Assembly: GCA_964450385.1 (NCBI GenBank) | Contig: CAYVEC010000006.1 | Coordinates: 1 to 64,000, forward strand | DNA from: JAKLFA01 sp964450385 | Lineage (GTDB): Bacteria; Omnitrophota; Gorgyraeia; Zapsychrales; JANLHA01 | Length of the DNA stretch: 64,000 nt | Reading direction: 5' to 3' | Shown: in pieces, positions 58,001 to 64,000 of the stretch | How positions within the stretch are numbered: position 1 is the first letter of the stretch | Layout of the letters: each line of letters opens with the position of its first letter | The notes under the pieces: model-generated | Told to the model about the DNA's origin: nothing | The model's input: the letters and a program-made list of their open reading frames with translations, nothing else | The model's database searches: none | Translations under genes and position numbers: made by a program

Positions 58001-59566
58001 GTCGGATTGATCTCGCCGCCTCCGCATCATGATATTTATTCGATCGAGGATCTGGCCCAGCTCATCCATGATCTCAAGAACGCGAATCCCGAGGCGGATG
58101 TGAGCGTGAAGCTCGTCTCCGAGGTCGGTGTCGGGACCGTTGCCGCCGGGGTCTCGAAGGGCAAGGCCGATCATCTGGTGATCAGCGGGTATGAGGGCGG
58201 GACCGGCGCCTCGCCGCAGACCTCGATCAAGCACGCGGGGCTCCCGATGGAGCTGGGGCTTGCCGAGGCCCAGCAGGTCTTGGTGATGAACGACCTTCGG
58301 GGCCGCATCCGGATCCAGGCCGACGGGATGATCCGCACGGGGCGCGACGTCGTGATCGCCGCCATGCTCGGGGCCGATGAATTCGGCTTTGGCACGATCG
58401 CGCTCGTGGCCTTAGGGTGCATGATGCTCCGCAAGTGCCATTTGAACGCCTGTTCGGTCGGGATCGCGACCCAGGACCCGGAGCTCAGGAAGAAATTTCA
58501 AGGCGATCCGCAGCACGTCGTCAATTATTTTCTCTTCGTGGCCCAGGAGGTCCGGCAGATCATGGCCTCGCTCGGTTTCCGGACCTTCCAGGAGATGATC
58601 GGGCGCGTTGATCTTCTTGAGACTCGGGAGGCCGTGGACCACTGGAAGGCGCGCGGCATTGATCTGACCTATGTCCTCCATCGCCCGGATGTGCCCGACG
58701 AGATCGCCCGGTGCCATCGCGAGCGGCAGGACCATGGTCTCGGCCGGGCCCTTGATCATGAACTGATCAAATACTGCAAACGCGCGATCGAGACGCACCG
58801 GCCGGTGAGTTTTGATGTCGAGATCCGCAATGAGAACCGCACCGTGGGCACGATGCTCAGTTCCTATATTGCCCGCCGGTACGGCATGACCGGCGTGCCG
58901 GAGGACACGATCAATATCCATTTTACGGGGTCCGCGGGCCAGAGTTTCGGCGCGTTTTTGTCGCGCGGGGTGACGTTCGTCCTTGAGGGAGACGCGAATG
59001 ATTATCTCGGCAAGGGGCTCTCGGGCGGCAAGATCATTGTCTATCCGCCGAAACAGGCCGATCTTGCCGCGGAGCAGAACATCCTCGTCGGGAATGTCCT
59101 GCTGTACGGCGCGATCTGCGGGGAGGCCTATTTCCGCGGGGTGGCCGGCGAGCGTTTCTGCGTCCGGAACAGCGGGGCCTATGCCGTGGTCGAGGGTGCC
59201 GGGGACCATTGCTGCGAATATATGACCGGCGGCCGGGTGGTGGTCCTGGGCCCGACGGGAAAGAATTTCGGGGCCGGGATGAGCGGCGGGATCGCCTACG
59301 TCCTGGACCGGGACGGCACCTTTGCCCAGCGGTTCAACGATGGGATGGCGGATCTGTGCCCTGTCGATGACCCCAAGGATGCCGCGGAACTGTTGGCCAT
59401 GGTGAGGAATCATTATCGCTATACCTCAAGCGCCCTGGCGCGGGGGGTCCTGGATCATTGGGAGGAGACGCTCCCGCATTTTGTGAAGGTCTATCCGCGG
59501 GATTATCGTCGGGTCCTTGAGGCCGAGGCACGGATCGATGAGAGGGATGAATCAGCTAACGAATGA
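55031..59566 (+). CDS. gltB: Glutamate synthase large subunit
   Basis: GltB converts glutamine and 2-oxoglutarate to two glutamates. The 1511-residue protein starts with a 19-residue propeptide, then the Ntn nucleophile Cys20 in HDSCGVGFLCHIKG. It continues through the amidotransferase (LENLNHRGATGSDPLTGDGAG), central domain, FMN-binding synthase domain (ATGGMSYGSISREAHE, GGTGASPQTSIKHAGLPMELGL), the 3Fe-4S cysteines (GCMMLRKCHLNACSVGIATQD), and the GXGXG C-terminal domain. ATG 55031 follows TAAGGATG. gltD lies downstream. Confidence 0.97.
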   Translation: MNQYPPRQGLYEPFYEHDSCGVGFLCHIKGQASHRIVRDGIKILENLNHRGATGSDPLTGDGAGILVQMPDRFFRQACRRQNIDLPPMGDYGVGMTFFPRNLESRNTIQEWIERAVRQEGQEFLGWRDVPIHPECIGPVALSGMPIFRQLFIGRGRHTGPEEFERRLYLIRKHLFNKVEASILREKRSFYFCSLSSRTIVYKGQLLASQVDSFFPDLADASFESAMAMVHSRYSTNTFPTWGLAHPFRMIAHNGEINTLRGNFNWMRAREKNFTSTIYSDAELQKMLPVVVPHVSDSATFDNALEFLVLSGRSLPEAIMMMIPEAWSGDPSMDPVKRDFYEYQSCLMEPWDGPASITFTDGRYIGAILDRNGLRPSRITVTRDDLVIMASETGVLPIAPEDVVLKTRLQPGKIFLIDMAEGRIIDDAEIKTRSASAQPYGAWLRENVVNLDRLPQPKAGVPLSERELLAVQRAFGYTLEDMKIVLWPMITQGEEATGSMGADSSLAVLSSRPQLIYNYFHQLFAQVTNPPIDPIREENVMSEQVWLGAEGNLLEEGPGHARRIRLKRPLLLNAELEKIRGNKIKDFKVRTLSMIFSVDEGSSGLAPALERLFHEADRAIDEGCSVLILSDRAMGEKSVPIPALLACAGLHHHLVRRQTRTRVSLIVETGEAREMHHFALLIGYGCNAINPYLIEEIILDQLRRGRLPEGVTYDIAVKNFLKSTRKGLFKIISKMGISTVQSYCGAQIFEAVGLGEDLIEKYFTATVSRIGGIGIEDVAREALMRHEAAYPSEERPEFGLLDNGGFYHWRQDGEAHQINPQTIQKLQYAVRANNERAYQEFAEYLNGQAMNLTTIRGLLKFKKREPVPIEEVEPVAQIVRRFATGGMSYGSISREAHECLAIAMNRLGGFSNTGEGGEDPVRFQSDPNGDRRRSRIKQVAQGRFGVTIEYLVNADQMQIKMAQGAKPGEGGQLPGHKVSAQIAKTRLTTPGVGLISPPPHHDIYSIEDLAQLIHDLKNANPEADVSVKLVSEVGVGTVAAGVSKGKADHLVISGYEGGTGASPQTSIKHAGLPMELGLAEAQQVLVMNDLRGRIRIQADGMIRTGRDVVIAAMLGADEFGFGTIALVALGCMMLRKCHLNACSVGIATQDPELRKKFQGDPQHVVNYFLFVAQEVRQIMASLGFRTFQEMIGRVDLLETREAVDHWKARGIDLTYVLHRPDVPDEIARCHRERQDHGLGRALDHELIKYCKRAIETHRPVSFDVEIRNENRTVGTMLSSYIARRYGMTGVPEDTINIHFTGSAGQSFGAFLSRGVTFVLEGDANDYLGKGLSGGKIIVYPPKQADLAAEQNILVGNVLLYGAICGEAYFRGVAGERFCVRNSGAYAVVEGAGDHCCEYMTGGRVVVLGPTGKNFGAGMSGGIAYVLDRDGTFAQRFNDGMADLCPVDDPKDAAELLAMVRNHYRYTSSALARGVLDHWEETLPHFVKVYPRDYRRVLEAEARIDERDESANE

Positions 59567-59601
59567 ACCGGACGAGTCGGCCGGGGTGAAAGGCGCGGGG
59601 C

Positions 59602-61029
59602 ATGGGAGAGGTGAAGGGGTTTTTAAAGATCGATCGACAGGAATATCGTAAGGAAAGCGTCGAGCAGCGGCTCCGGCACTGGCGCGAGTTCATTGCGCTG
59701 TTGAGTGATGAGGAGCTCGCCGCGCAGGGGTCGCGGTGCATGGACTGCGGGGTGCCGTTCTGCCATTCCGGATGCCCGATCCACAATCTGATTCCGGACT
59801 GGAATGACCTTGTGTTTCAGGGGCGCTGGCAGGAGGCGGCGGAACGGCTCTACCGGACGAATAATTTTCCGGAATTCACGGGGCGCGTCTGTCCGGCCCC
59901 GTGTGAGAACGCCTGCGTCCTCGGATACAATTATCCGGCGGTGACGATCAAGCATATCGAGCTCGCGATCATCGAGAAGGCGTATGCCGAGGGATGGATG
60001 TCGCCCCGTCCGCCCCGCCGCCGAACCGGGAAGACCGTTGCGGTGGTCGGGTCCGGCCCGGCGGGTCTCGCCTGCGCGGACCAACTTAATAAATGGGGGC
60101 ATCGCGTGACGGTTTTTGAAAAAAACGAGCGCCCCGGTGGGCTGCTTCGCTTTGGCATCCCTGATTTTAAACTCCAAAAGGACATTGTGGACCGTCGGCT
60201 TGACGTGATGAAAAAAGAGGGCGTTGAATTTAAGACCGGGATTTGTGTGGGCCGCGATATTCGCCTGTCCGATCTCCAGAAAAAATATCACGCTGTTGTT
60301 TTAAGCGGCGGGGCTGAGGCGCCCCGCGATCTTGCGGTCGAAGGACGGGATCTTAAGGGCGTCTATTTCGCGATGGAATTCCTGGCTCAGCAGAACCGCG
60401 TCAACAGCGGGATCAAATTTCAGAACGACCGGATCGATGTGAACGGCAAACGGGTCGTTGTCCTTGGCGGCGGGGACACAGGGAGCGACTGCGTCGGGAC
60501 GTCGCGGCGCCAGGGGGCGGCGAGCGTTGTCCAGATTGAGCTCCTGCCGCGGCCGCCAAAGGAGCGGGCCCCGGACAATCCCTGGCCCCAGTGGGCCCTG
60601 GTCGAGCGGACGTCAACGTCCCATGAAGAGGGTGTCGTGCGCGAGTACGCGGTCCTCACGAAGCGGTTGAGCGGCGAGAACGGCGTTCTTCACAAACTTC
60701 ACGCGGCGCGGGTCGAGTTCGGTCCGAAGGACCCTGCGACCGGGCGTCAGCCCATGACCGAGGTCCCTGGTTCTGGATTTGAGATCGAGTGTGACTATGT
60801 GTTCTTGGCGATGGGTTTTCTGGGTCCGGTGACGTCCGGGATGATCGACGAGGCCGGCATCGCGCTCGACCCTCGGGGGAATATTCAGACGGACAGTTCC
60901 TACATGACGAGCCTCTCCGGGGTCTTTGCCGCCGGAGATATGCGGCGGGGGCAGTCGCTCGTGGTCTGGGCGATCGAGGAGGGCCGGGCAGCCGCTGAGG
61001 GAGCGCATCGCTTTCTCTCTCAGGCCTGA
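59602..61029 (+). CDS. gltD: Glutamate synthase small subunit
   Basis: GltD supplies NADPH electrons to GltB. The 475-residue product shows FLKIDRQEYRKESVEQRLRHWREF, the [4Fe-4S] cysteines in RCMDCGVPFCHSGCPIHN and GRVCPAPCENACVL, FAD binding in VAVVGSGPAGLACADQLNKWGHRVTVFE, and NADPH binding in VVVLGGGDTGSDCVGTSRRQGA. It is the GltB partner; nfnB upstream is a distinct paralogue. A terminator follows. Confidence 0.96.
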   Translation: MGEVKGFLKIDRQEYRKESVEQRLRHWREFIALLSDEELAAQGSRCMDCGVPFCHSGCPIHNLIPDWNDLVFQGRWQEAAERLYRTNNFPEFTGRVCPAPCENACVLGYNYPAVTIKHIELAIIEKAYAEGWMSPRPPRRRTGKTVAVVGSGPAGLACADQLNKWGHRVTVFEKNERPGGLLRFGIPDFKLQKDIVDRRLDVMKKEGVEFKTGICVGRDIRLSDLQKKYHAVVLSGGAEAPRDLAVEGRDLKGVYFAMEFLAQQNRVNSGIKFQNDRIDVNGKRVVVLGGGDTGSDCVGTSRRQGAASVVQIELLPRPPKERAPDNPWPQWALVERTSTSHEEGVVREYAVLTKRLSGENGVLHKLHAARVEFGPKDPATGRQPMTEVPGSGFEIECDYVFLAMGFLGPVTSGMIDEAGIALDPRGNIQTDSSYMTSLSGVFAAGDMRRGQSLVVWAIEEGRAAAEGAHRFLSQA

Positions 61030-61056
61030 GGGCTGTGACCGCGGATGTGTTTTTTG

Positions 61057-61081
61057 GGGCGCCTTGTTAGGCGCCCTTTTT
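61057..61081 (+). terminator. Terminator after gltD
   Basis: GGGCGCC (61057-61063), loop TTGTTA, GGCGCCC (61070-61076), then TTTTT. The loop contains the stop codon of the converging symporter gene. Confidence 0.85.
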
Positions 61082-62374
61082 ATTTGTCCGGGGGCTCGAC
61101 GGGCCGAACAGGATAACGGCGTTCATGAGGAAGCCGGCCAGGATAACGGCATTCCCTCCCGGGACTGACGTGAGGACGAGGATCTTTCCGGCGAGCGCGG
61201 TGAGGCCTCCCGCGGCGCAGGCGGTCATGGCCCGTGAGGCGGTGGTCTTAAAACCGCAGAGCCCCGCGAGGACCGGGATCGTGAAGGCCCCGGAGAAAAA
61301 ACTGAACGCCAGGAGCAGGGATTGAATGATGTTCGCGACCATGAGCGCGATCATGAGGCTCACGGCGCCGATGAGAAGAATAAGCCGCTGGGTGAGGCGG
61401 ATCGAGGGCGGTTGTTTTAGATCGATAAAAAATTCACTGGAGATCGAGGCCGCGGTGAGCAGGGTCGTGTCCGCGGACGAGATCACCGCCGAGAGCAGGG
61501 CGATCCCGATGATCGGCGAGAGGAGAGGGCCGGAGAGAAAGCCGAAGCCGTGCCGATGCCCGGTCGTCGCGATCAGGACGAGCGCGGCCGAGACCGGGAC
61601 GAGGAGCAGGACCGTGACCAGGACCGAACGCCGGGCGGTCTGTTCATCCCGCGCGCAGAAGAGGCGTGAATAGACGTCTGGTCCGACGAGGAATGTCGTT
61701 GCGTAGGTCATGCCAAGGACCGCGAGGTCCAGGGAGGTGAAGGAGGGGTTAAAGGGAAAGGTGGCATGGATCTGATTCCACGACGGGATCCCGGCCGCCT
61801 TGATCGCCGCGGCGGCGGAAGATCCAAGGCCGACCAGCATGAGGAGCAATTGCCAGAGGTCTGTCCGGATGATCGAGCGCTGTCCGCCGAGTGCGGTGTA
61901 GAGGGCCAAGACAAGGGCCGTGAGCGCGGCGCCCCAGGGATAGGACAGAGGGGTGAGGGCCGCGATGATTTTACCGGCGCCGATGATCTGTGCCGCGACG
62001 ACGCCGGTCCAGGCGAGCGGGATCATGGCGCAGGCGAGCCGTTTGACGCCTGTCCCATAAAAATGTTCGAGGAGATCCGGCAGGGTGAATTGAGCCTGTC
62101 GGCGCACGCGCTCTGCGAGCGGGATCAAGGCGAGAAGCCCGAGGCCTCCGGACCAGAGGAGCCAGACCGCGGCCCAGCCCGTTTTTTGTGCCAGCGACAC
62201 GGTCCCCAGGATCGCGGAACTGCCGAGGATCGTGGCGAGGAGGCTCGCGGTGGTAGCGGTGGTTGCGTTCGCCTGTCCGGCCAGATAAAAGTCCTGCGGC
62301 TTATGGGCTCTGCGCGCGTAGATGAGCCCGATGCCGAGCGAGAAGGCAAAAAAGACAAGCATTAGAAGGGTCAT
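61067..62374 (-). CDS. Sodium:solute symporter (SSS family)
   Basis: The 435-residue membrane protein has 11-12 predicted helices and SSS signatures: LYARRAHKPQDFYLAGQ, ASLLATILGSSAILGTVSLA, LYTALGGQRSIIRTDLWQ, FLVGPDVYSRLFCARDE and the Na+-site segment LLSAVISSADTTLLTAAS. The family co-transports Na+ with sugars, amino acids, nucleosides or other solutes; the substrate cannot be told. It would use the Na+ gradient made by the NQR pump. It converges on gltD. Confidence 0.87.
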   Translation of the reverse strand: MTLLMLVFFAFSLGIGLIYARRAHKPQDFYLAGQANATTATTASLLATILGSSAILGTVSLAQKTGWAAVWLLWSGGLGLLALIPLAERVRRQAQFTLPDLLEHFYGTGVKRLACAMIPLAWTGVVAAQIIGAGKIIAALTPLSYPWGAALTALVLALYTALGGQRSIIRTDLWQLLLMLVGLGSSAAAAIKAAGIPSWNQIHATFPFNPSFTSLDLAVLGMTYATTFLVGPDVYSRLFCARDEQTARRSVLVTVLLLVPVSAALVLIATTGHRHGFGFLSGPLLSPIIGIALLSAVISSADTTLLTAASISSEFFIDLKQPPSIRLTQRLILLIGAVSLMIALMVANIIQSLLLAFSFFSGAFTIPVLAGLCGFKTTASRAMTACAAGGLTALAGKILVLTSVPGGNAVILAGFLMNAVILFGPSSPRTNKKGA

Positions 62375-62456
62375 GGAGATACTTTACTTAAAAAGGCAGG
62401 GCAAGGCAACTGGAAATATTAAGGAAAACGTTACGCTGCGGCGGTGATGATGGGCT

Positions 62457-62744
62457 ATGATTGGCCTGGAAATCGTCTGGACGTGGTCTGATCGCTTTGG
62501 CGTGTCGCAGGAGGCGGCCGGGGGCGCTGATCATGGAATGCTTGCGACGGACGCCTCGTTAAAGCGCGGCCCCGAGGGCGGGATCGATTTCAAAAATATT
62601 TTTGTCACGGAGAGCGGCGCCGCTGCCGGAGCGGCCGCTCAGGGTCTCGAGGTGCAGTCCATCCAGATCCTTAGGGATGAGATCGTCGGGCTGTATCCTG
62701 TGATCACCGGGGTCGACCTTGGGGTGAATGCCATGAATTTTTAA
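62457..62744 (+). CDS. Small ORF resembling the C-terminal block of the large secreted protein
   Basis: The 95-residue frame reads MIGLEIVWTWSDRFGVSQEA early and then EGGIDFKNIFVTESG and LRDEIVGLYPVITGVDLGVNAMNF. GGID plus a near-terminal GL-PV segment also ends the 848-residue ORF at 45569-48115 (GGIDLAGI...FSGLVPVVHFVVPV). It may be the remnant or detached C-terminus of a paralogue. No signal peptide and no good SD are seen, so expression is doubtful. Confidence 0.4.
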   Translation: MIGLEIVWTWSDRFGVSQEAAGGADHGMLATDASLKRGPEGGIDFKNIFVTESGAAAGAAAQGLEVQSIQILRDEIVGLYPVITGVDLGVNAMNF

Positions 62745-62799
62745 TCCCACCGCCTTCGCGGTCAGGGGTTTTCCTGCCGAAACGCCTCAGGAATTTCAA

Positions 62800-62827
62800 T
62801 TGCGTCCGATATATCTTATAGTATAAT
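62800..62827 (+). promoter_or_regulatory. Promoter of the TPR lipoprotein gene
   Basis: TTGCGT (62800-62805), 16 bp, TATAAT (62822-62827), 64 bp before the coding start. A small hairpin ACCGC-CTTC-GCGGT (62749-62762) precedes it. Confidence 0.55.
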
Positions 62828-62890
62828 AAAACAGTTTTTGCGGGGGGTATCTTTTATTAAAACAGGTTTGATCCTCAGGGGGGAAAAGAC

Positions 62891-63352
62891 ATGAAACGCG
62901 CGATTCTCGTATTCGCAGCCATGCTGCTCATCACGGGGTGCGGCAAGCCGGCTCAGACCGGGGCGCCGGATAGCGCCGGAGAGAGTCCGGAGGCCAAGTA
63001 TATCAATGAGGCGGTCGCGTTTTTGCAGAACAGACAGCCCACGGAGGCGATCCTGTCCTTAGAGAAGGCGATTCGGACGAACCCGAAGGAGCTTCAGTCC
63101 TATATGTTGATGGGGCAGACATATATGCATATGAATGATTTTGTCAATGCCACGGAGACCTATCGAGCGGCCCTGCGCGTGGCGCCGGACCGGGGGGAAT
63201 TATATTATCTCTTGGCCATGACGTATGCCTTTCAGGGGAACAAGCCGGAGGCGATTAATAATGCTGAAAAGAGCCTCTTGATCTTCCAGAAGGAGCGCGA
63301 TGAGGAGAATTTTAAGCGCGCCCTTTCCATGCTTCAGGGATTGTCACAGTAG
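62891..63352 (+). CDS. TPR-repeat lipoprotein
   Basis: The 153-residue product has a lipoprotein signal peptide (MKRAILVFAAMLLITGCGKP, lipobox ITGC, Cys17). Three TPR-like repeats follow: EAKYINEAVAFLQNRQPTEAILSLEKAIRTNP, QSYMLMGQTYMHMNDFVNATETYRAALRVAP, and ELYYLLAMTYAFQGNKPEAINNAEKSLLI. It resembles small PilF-like tetratricopeptide lipoproteins that assist envelope assembly, but with so few repeats the partner is unknown. GGGGGGAAAAGAC precedes the ATG. Confidence 0.85.
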   Translation: MKRAILVFAAMLLITGCGKPAQTGAPDSAGESPEAKYINEAVAFLQNRQPTEAILSLEKAIRTNPKELQSYMLMGQTYMHMNDFVNATETYRAALRVAPDRGELYYLLAMTYAFQGNKPEAINNAEKSLLIFQKERDEENFKRALSMLQGLSQ

Positions 63353-63418
63353 GTGCAGCGCGCTGATTGTTAGGGGCTTTCTCGACGGAGAGTGTCAAGG
63401 ATTGGCCGGTGAAAGTCC

Positions 63419-63447
63419 TTGACATTGGCGGGTGATAACGGTATAGT
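63419..63447 (+). promoter_or_regulatory. carA promoter
   Basis: TTGACA (63419-63424), 17 bp, TATAGT (63442-63447), identical hexamers and spacing to the nfnA promoter. Confidence 0.85.
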
Positions 63448-63459
63448 AAACTATGTTTT

Positions 63460-63507
63460 AGGGCATTGAAGTCCTCAAAATTGTGGTTAATTTTGAGGAC
63501 TTTTTTT
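63460..63507 (+). promoter_or_regulatory. carA leader: hexaloop hairpin overlapping a terminator
   Basis: AGGGC (63460-63464) and GTCCT (63471-63475) enclose ATTGAA (A1, G4). The terminator 5' arm AAGTCCTCAAAATT (63469-63482) pairs with AATTTTGAGGACTT (63489-63502), 14 bp, followed by T's to 63507. The two structures share 63469-63475. No second hexaloop is visible between the promoter and this hairpin. Confidence 0.72.
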
Positions 63508-63549
63508 GTGAAAAAATCAAGTTCGGCGTATTTTCAAGCTGGGGAATCC

Positions 63550-64000
63550 ATGAAACGGGCGGTTATTTATTTAGAAGACGGGGTGATGTTTTACGGCCGG
63601 TCCCTTGATGTCACGGGTGAGTCCGAGGGCGAGGTTGTCTTTAACACCTCGATGACCGGTTATCAGGAGATCCTGACGGACCCGAGTTATGCCGGTCAGA
63701 TCGTGACCATGACGTATCCGCTTATTGGAAATTATGGGGTCAACGGCGATGATGTTGAGTCGGACCGCGTCCATGTGAAGGGTTTTGTCGTCAAGGAATT
63801 CTGCCGCCGCCATTCGAATTTCCGCGCCACCGAAAGCCTGATCGATTATCTAAAGCGTTATCAGATCCTCGCGGTTGAGGGGGTGGACACCCGGGCACTC
63901 ACACGTCATCTTCGCGAGCATGGGTCGATGCGCGCGATCTTGTCGACCGAGGACATGGACCCGGCCTCGCTGGCTAAAAAAATGACACGGGTCCCGTCGA
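63550..64000 (+). CDS. carA: Carbamoyl-phosphate synthase small subunit, N-terminal part
   Basis: CarA hydrolyses glutamine to feed ammonia to CarB for arginine and pyrimidine synthesis. The visible 150 residues begin MKRAVIYLEDGVMFYGRSLD and show GEVVFNTSMTGYQEILTDPSYAGQIVTMTYPLIGNYGVN and AVEGVDTRALTRHLREHGSMRAIL. The glutaminase domain with the catalytic Cys lies beyond base 64000. ATG 63550 is preceded by GGGGAATCC. The leader carries an ANTAR-type attenuator. Confidence 0.96.
   Translation, partial: MKRAVIYLEDGVMFYGRSLDVTGESEGEVVFNTSMTGYQEILTDPSYAGQIVTMTYPLIGNYGVNGDDVESDRVHVKGFVVKEFCRRHSNFRATESLIDYLKRYQILAVEGVDTRALTRHLREHGSMRAILSTEDMDPASLAKKMTRVPS

Noticed and set aside
1..64000. CRISPR arrays, insertion sequences, prophage or integrase genes
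   Set aside because: No regularly spaced repeats beyond the three 14-bp iterons, no transposase or integrase motifs and no terminal inverted repeats were seen.

Overview
The window spans a bacterial chromosomal replication origin and about 60 kb to its right. To the left, gyrB, a DUF721/DciA-like gene, dnaN and dnaA run on the minus strand. From rpmH onward almost every gene runs on the plus strand, as expected for leading-strand genes diverging from oriC. DnaA boxes lie between dnaA and rpmH, and two parS sites sit in front of parA-parB. Several features suggest a diderm of the PVC/Omnitrophota neighbourhood: a PEP-CTERM protein, lipoproteins with lipoboxes, a complete Na+-translocating NQR operon with nqrM, a type III glutamine synthetase, and a large secreted protein with DSAML motifs and a GGID C-terminal block that I associate with Omnitrophota genomes. 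The phylum assignment is an inference from gene content, not from a marker-gene tree.

Layout. 1-8 kb: replication and segregation (gyrB, DUF721, dnaN, dnaA, oriC, rpmH, yidD, yidC, Jag_N, parS, parA, parB). 7.7-10.5 kb: ndk, yicC (interrupted by 10 Ns), gmk, rpoZ, coaC. 10.5-19.9 kb: tRNA-Cys, tRNA-Leu and tRNA-Val, thrS, infC (ATT start), rpmI, rplT, trkA, trkH, pheS, pheT. 20-26 kb: PEP-CTERM protein, a candidate 6S RNA, rarA, a 5-formyl-THF cyclo-ligase, RNase Y, ymdB, PilZ. 26-30 kb: gltX, a small lipoprotein, tRNA-Gln, glnS, rex. 30-38.9 kb: peptidoglycan-binding lipoprotein, DRTGG protein, thiolase, nqrABCDEF-nqrM. 38.9-61 kb: a nitrogen and glutamate block (GAF-GAF-ANTAR regulator, nfnA-nfnB, gdhA, a disrupted secreted-protein gene, amt, glnK, a 44-aa membrane protein, glnN, a glutamine amidotransferase, nadE, gltB, gltD). 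61-64 kb: SSS symporter, a small ORF, a TPR lipoprotein, and the 5' end of carA.

The most interesting signal is an apparent ANTAR-type RNA antitermination regulon. The regulator gene (38913-40139) lies just upstream of nfnA. Three downstream transcription units (nfnA-nfnB, amt-glnK-glnN, carA) each start from a TTGACA-N17 promoter. Each has a leader with hairpins carrying six-base loops, mostly with A at position 1 and G at position 4, the published ANTAR target signature. In the amt and carA leaders the hexaloop hairpins overlap the 5' arm of an intrinsic terminator, so hairpin and terminator are mutually exclusive. The amt leader carries two such modules in tandem. This would tie ammonium uptake, glutamine synthesis, electron transfer to NADP/glutamate, and carbamoyl phosphate synthesis to one GAF-sensing RNA-binding protein.

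Other notable points: rnpA is absent from its usual place after rpmH, and recF from beside dnaN. Jag is reduced to its N-terminal domain. A parS palindrome ends in a T-run, and three 14-bp iterons lie between the two parS sites. ThrS lacks the TGS domain and PheT lacks the tRNA-binding insert. PII lacks Tyr51. The large secreted-protein gene carries two TAG stops and a frameshift.
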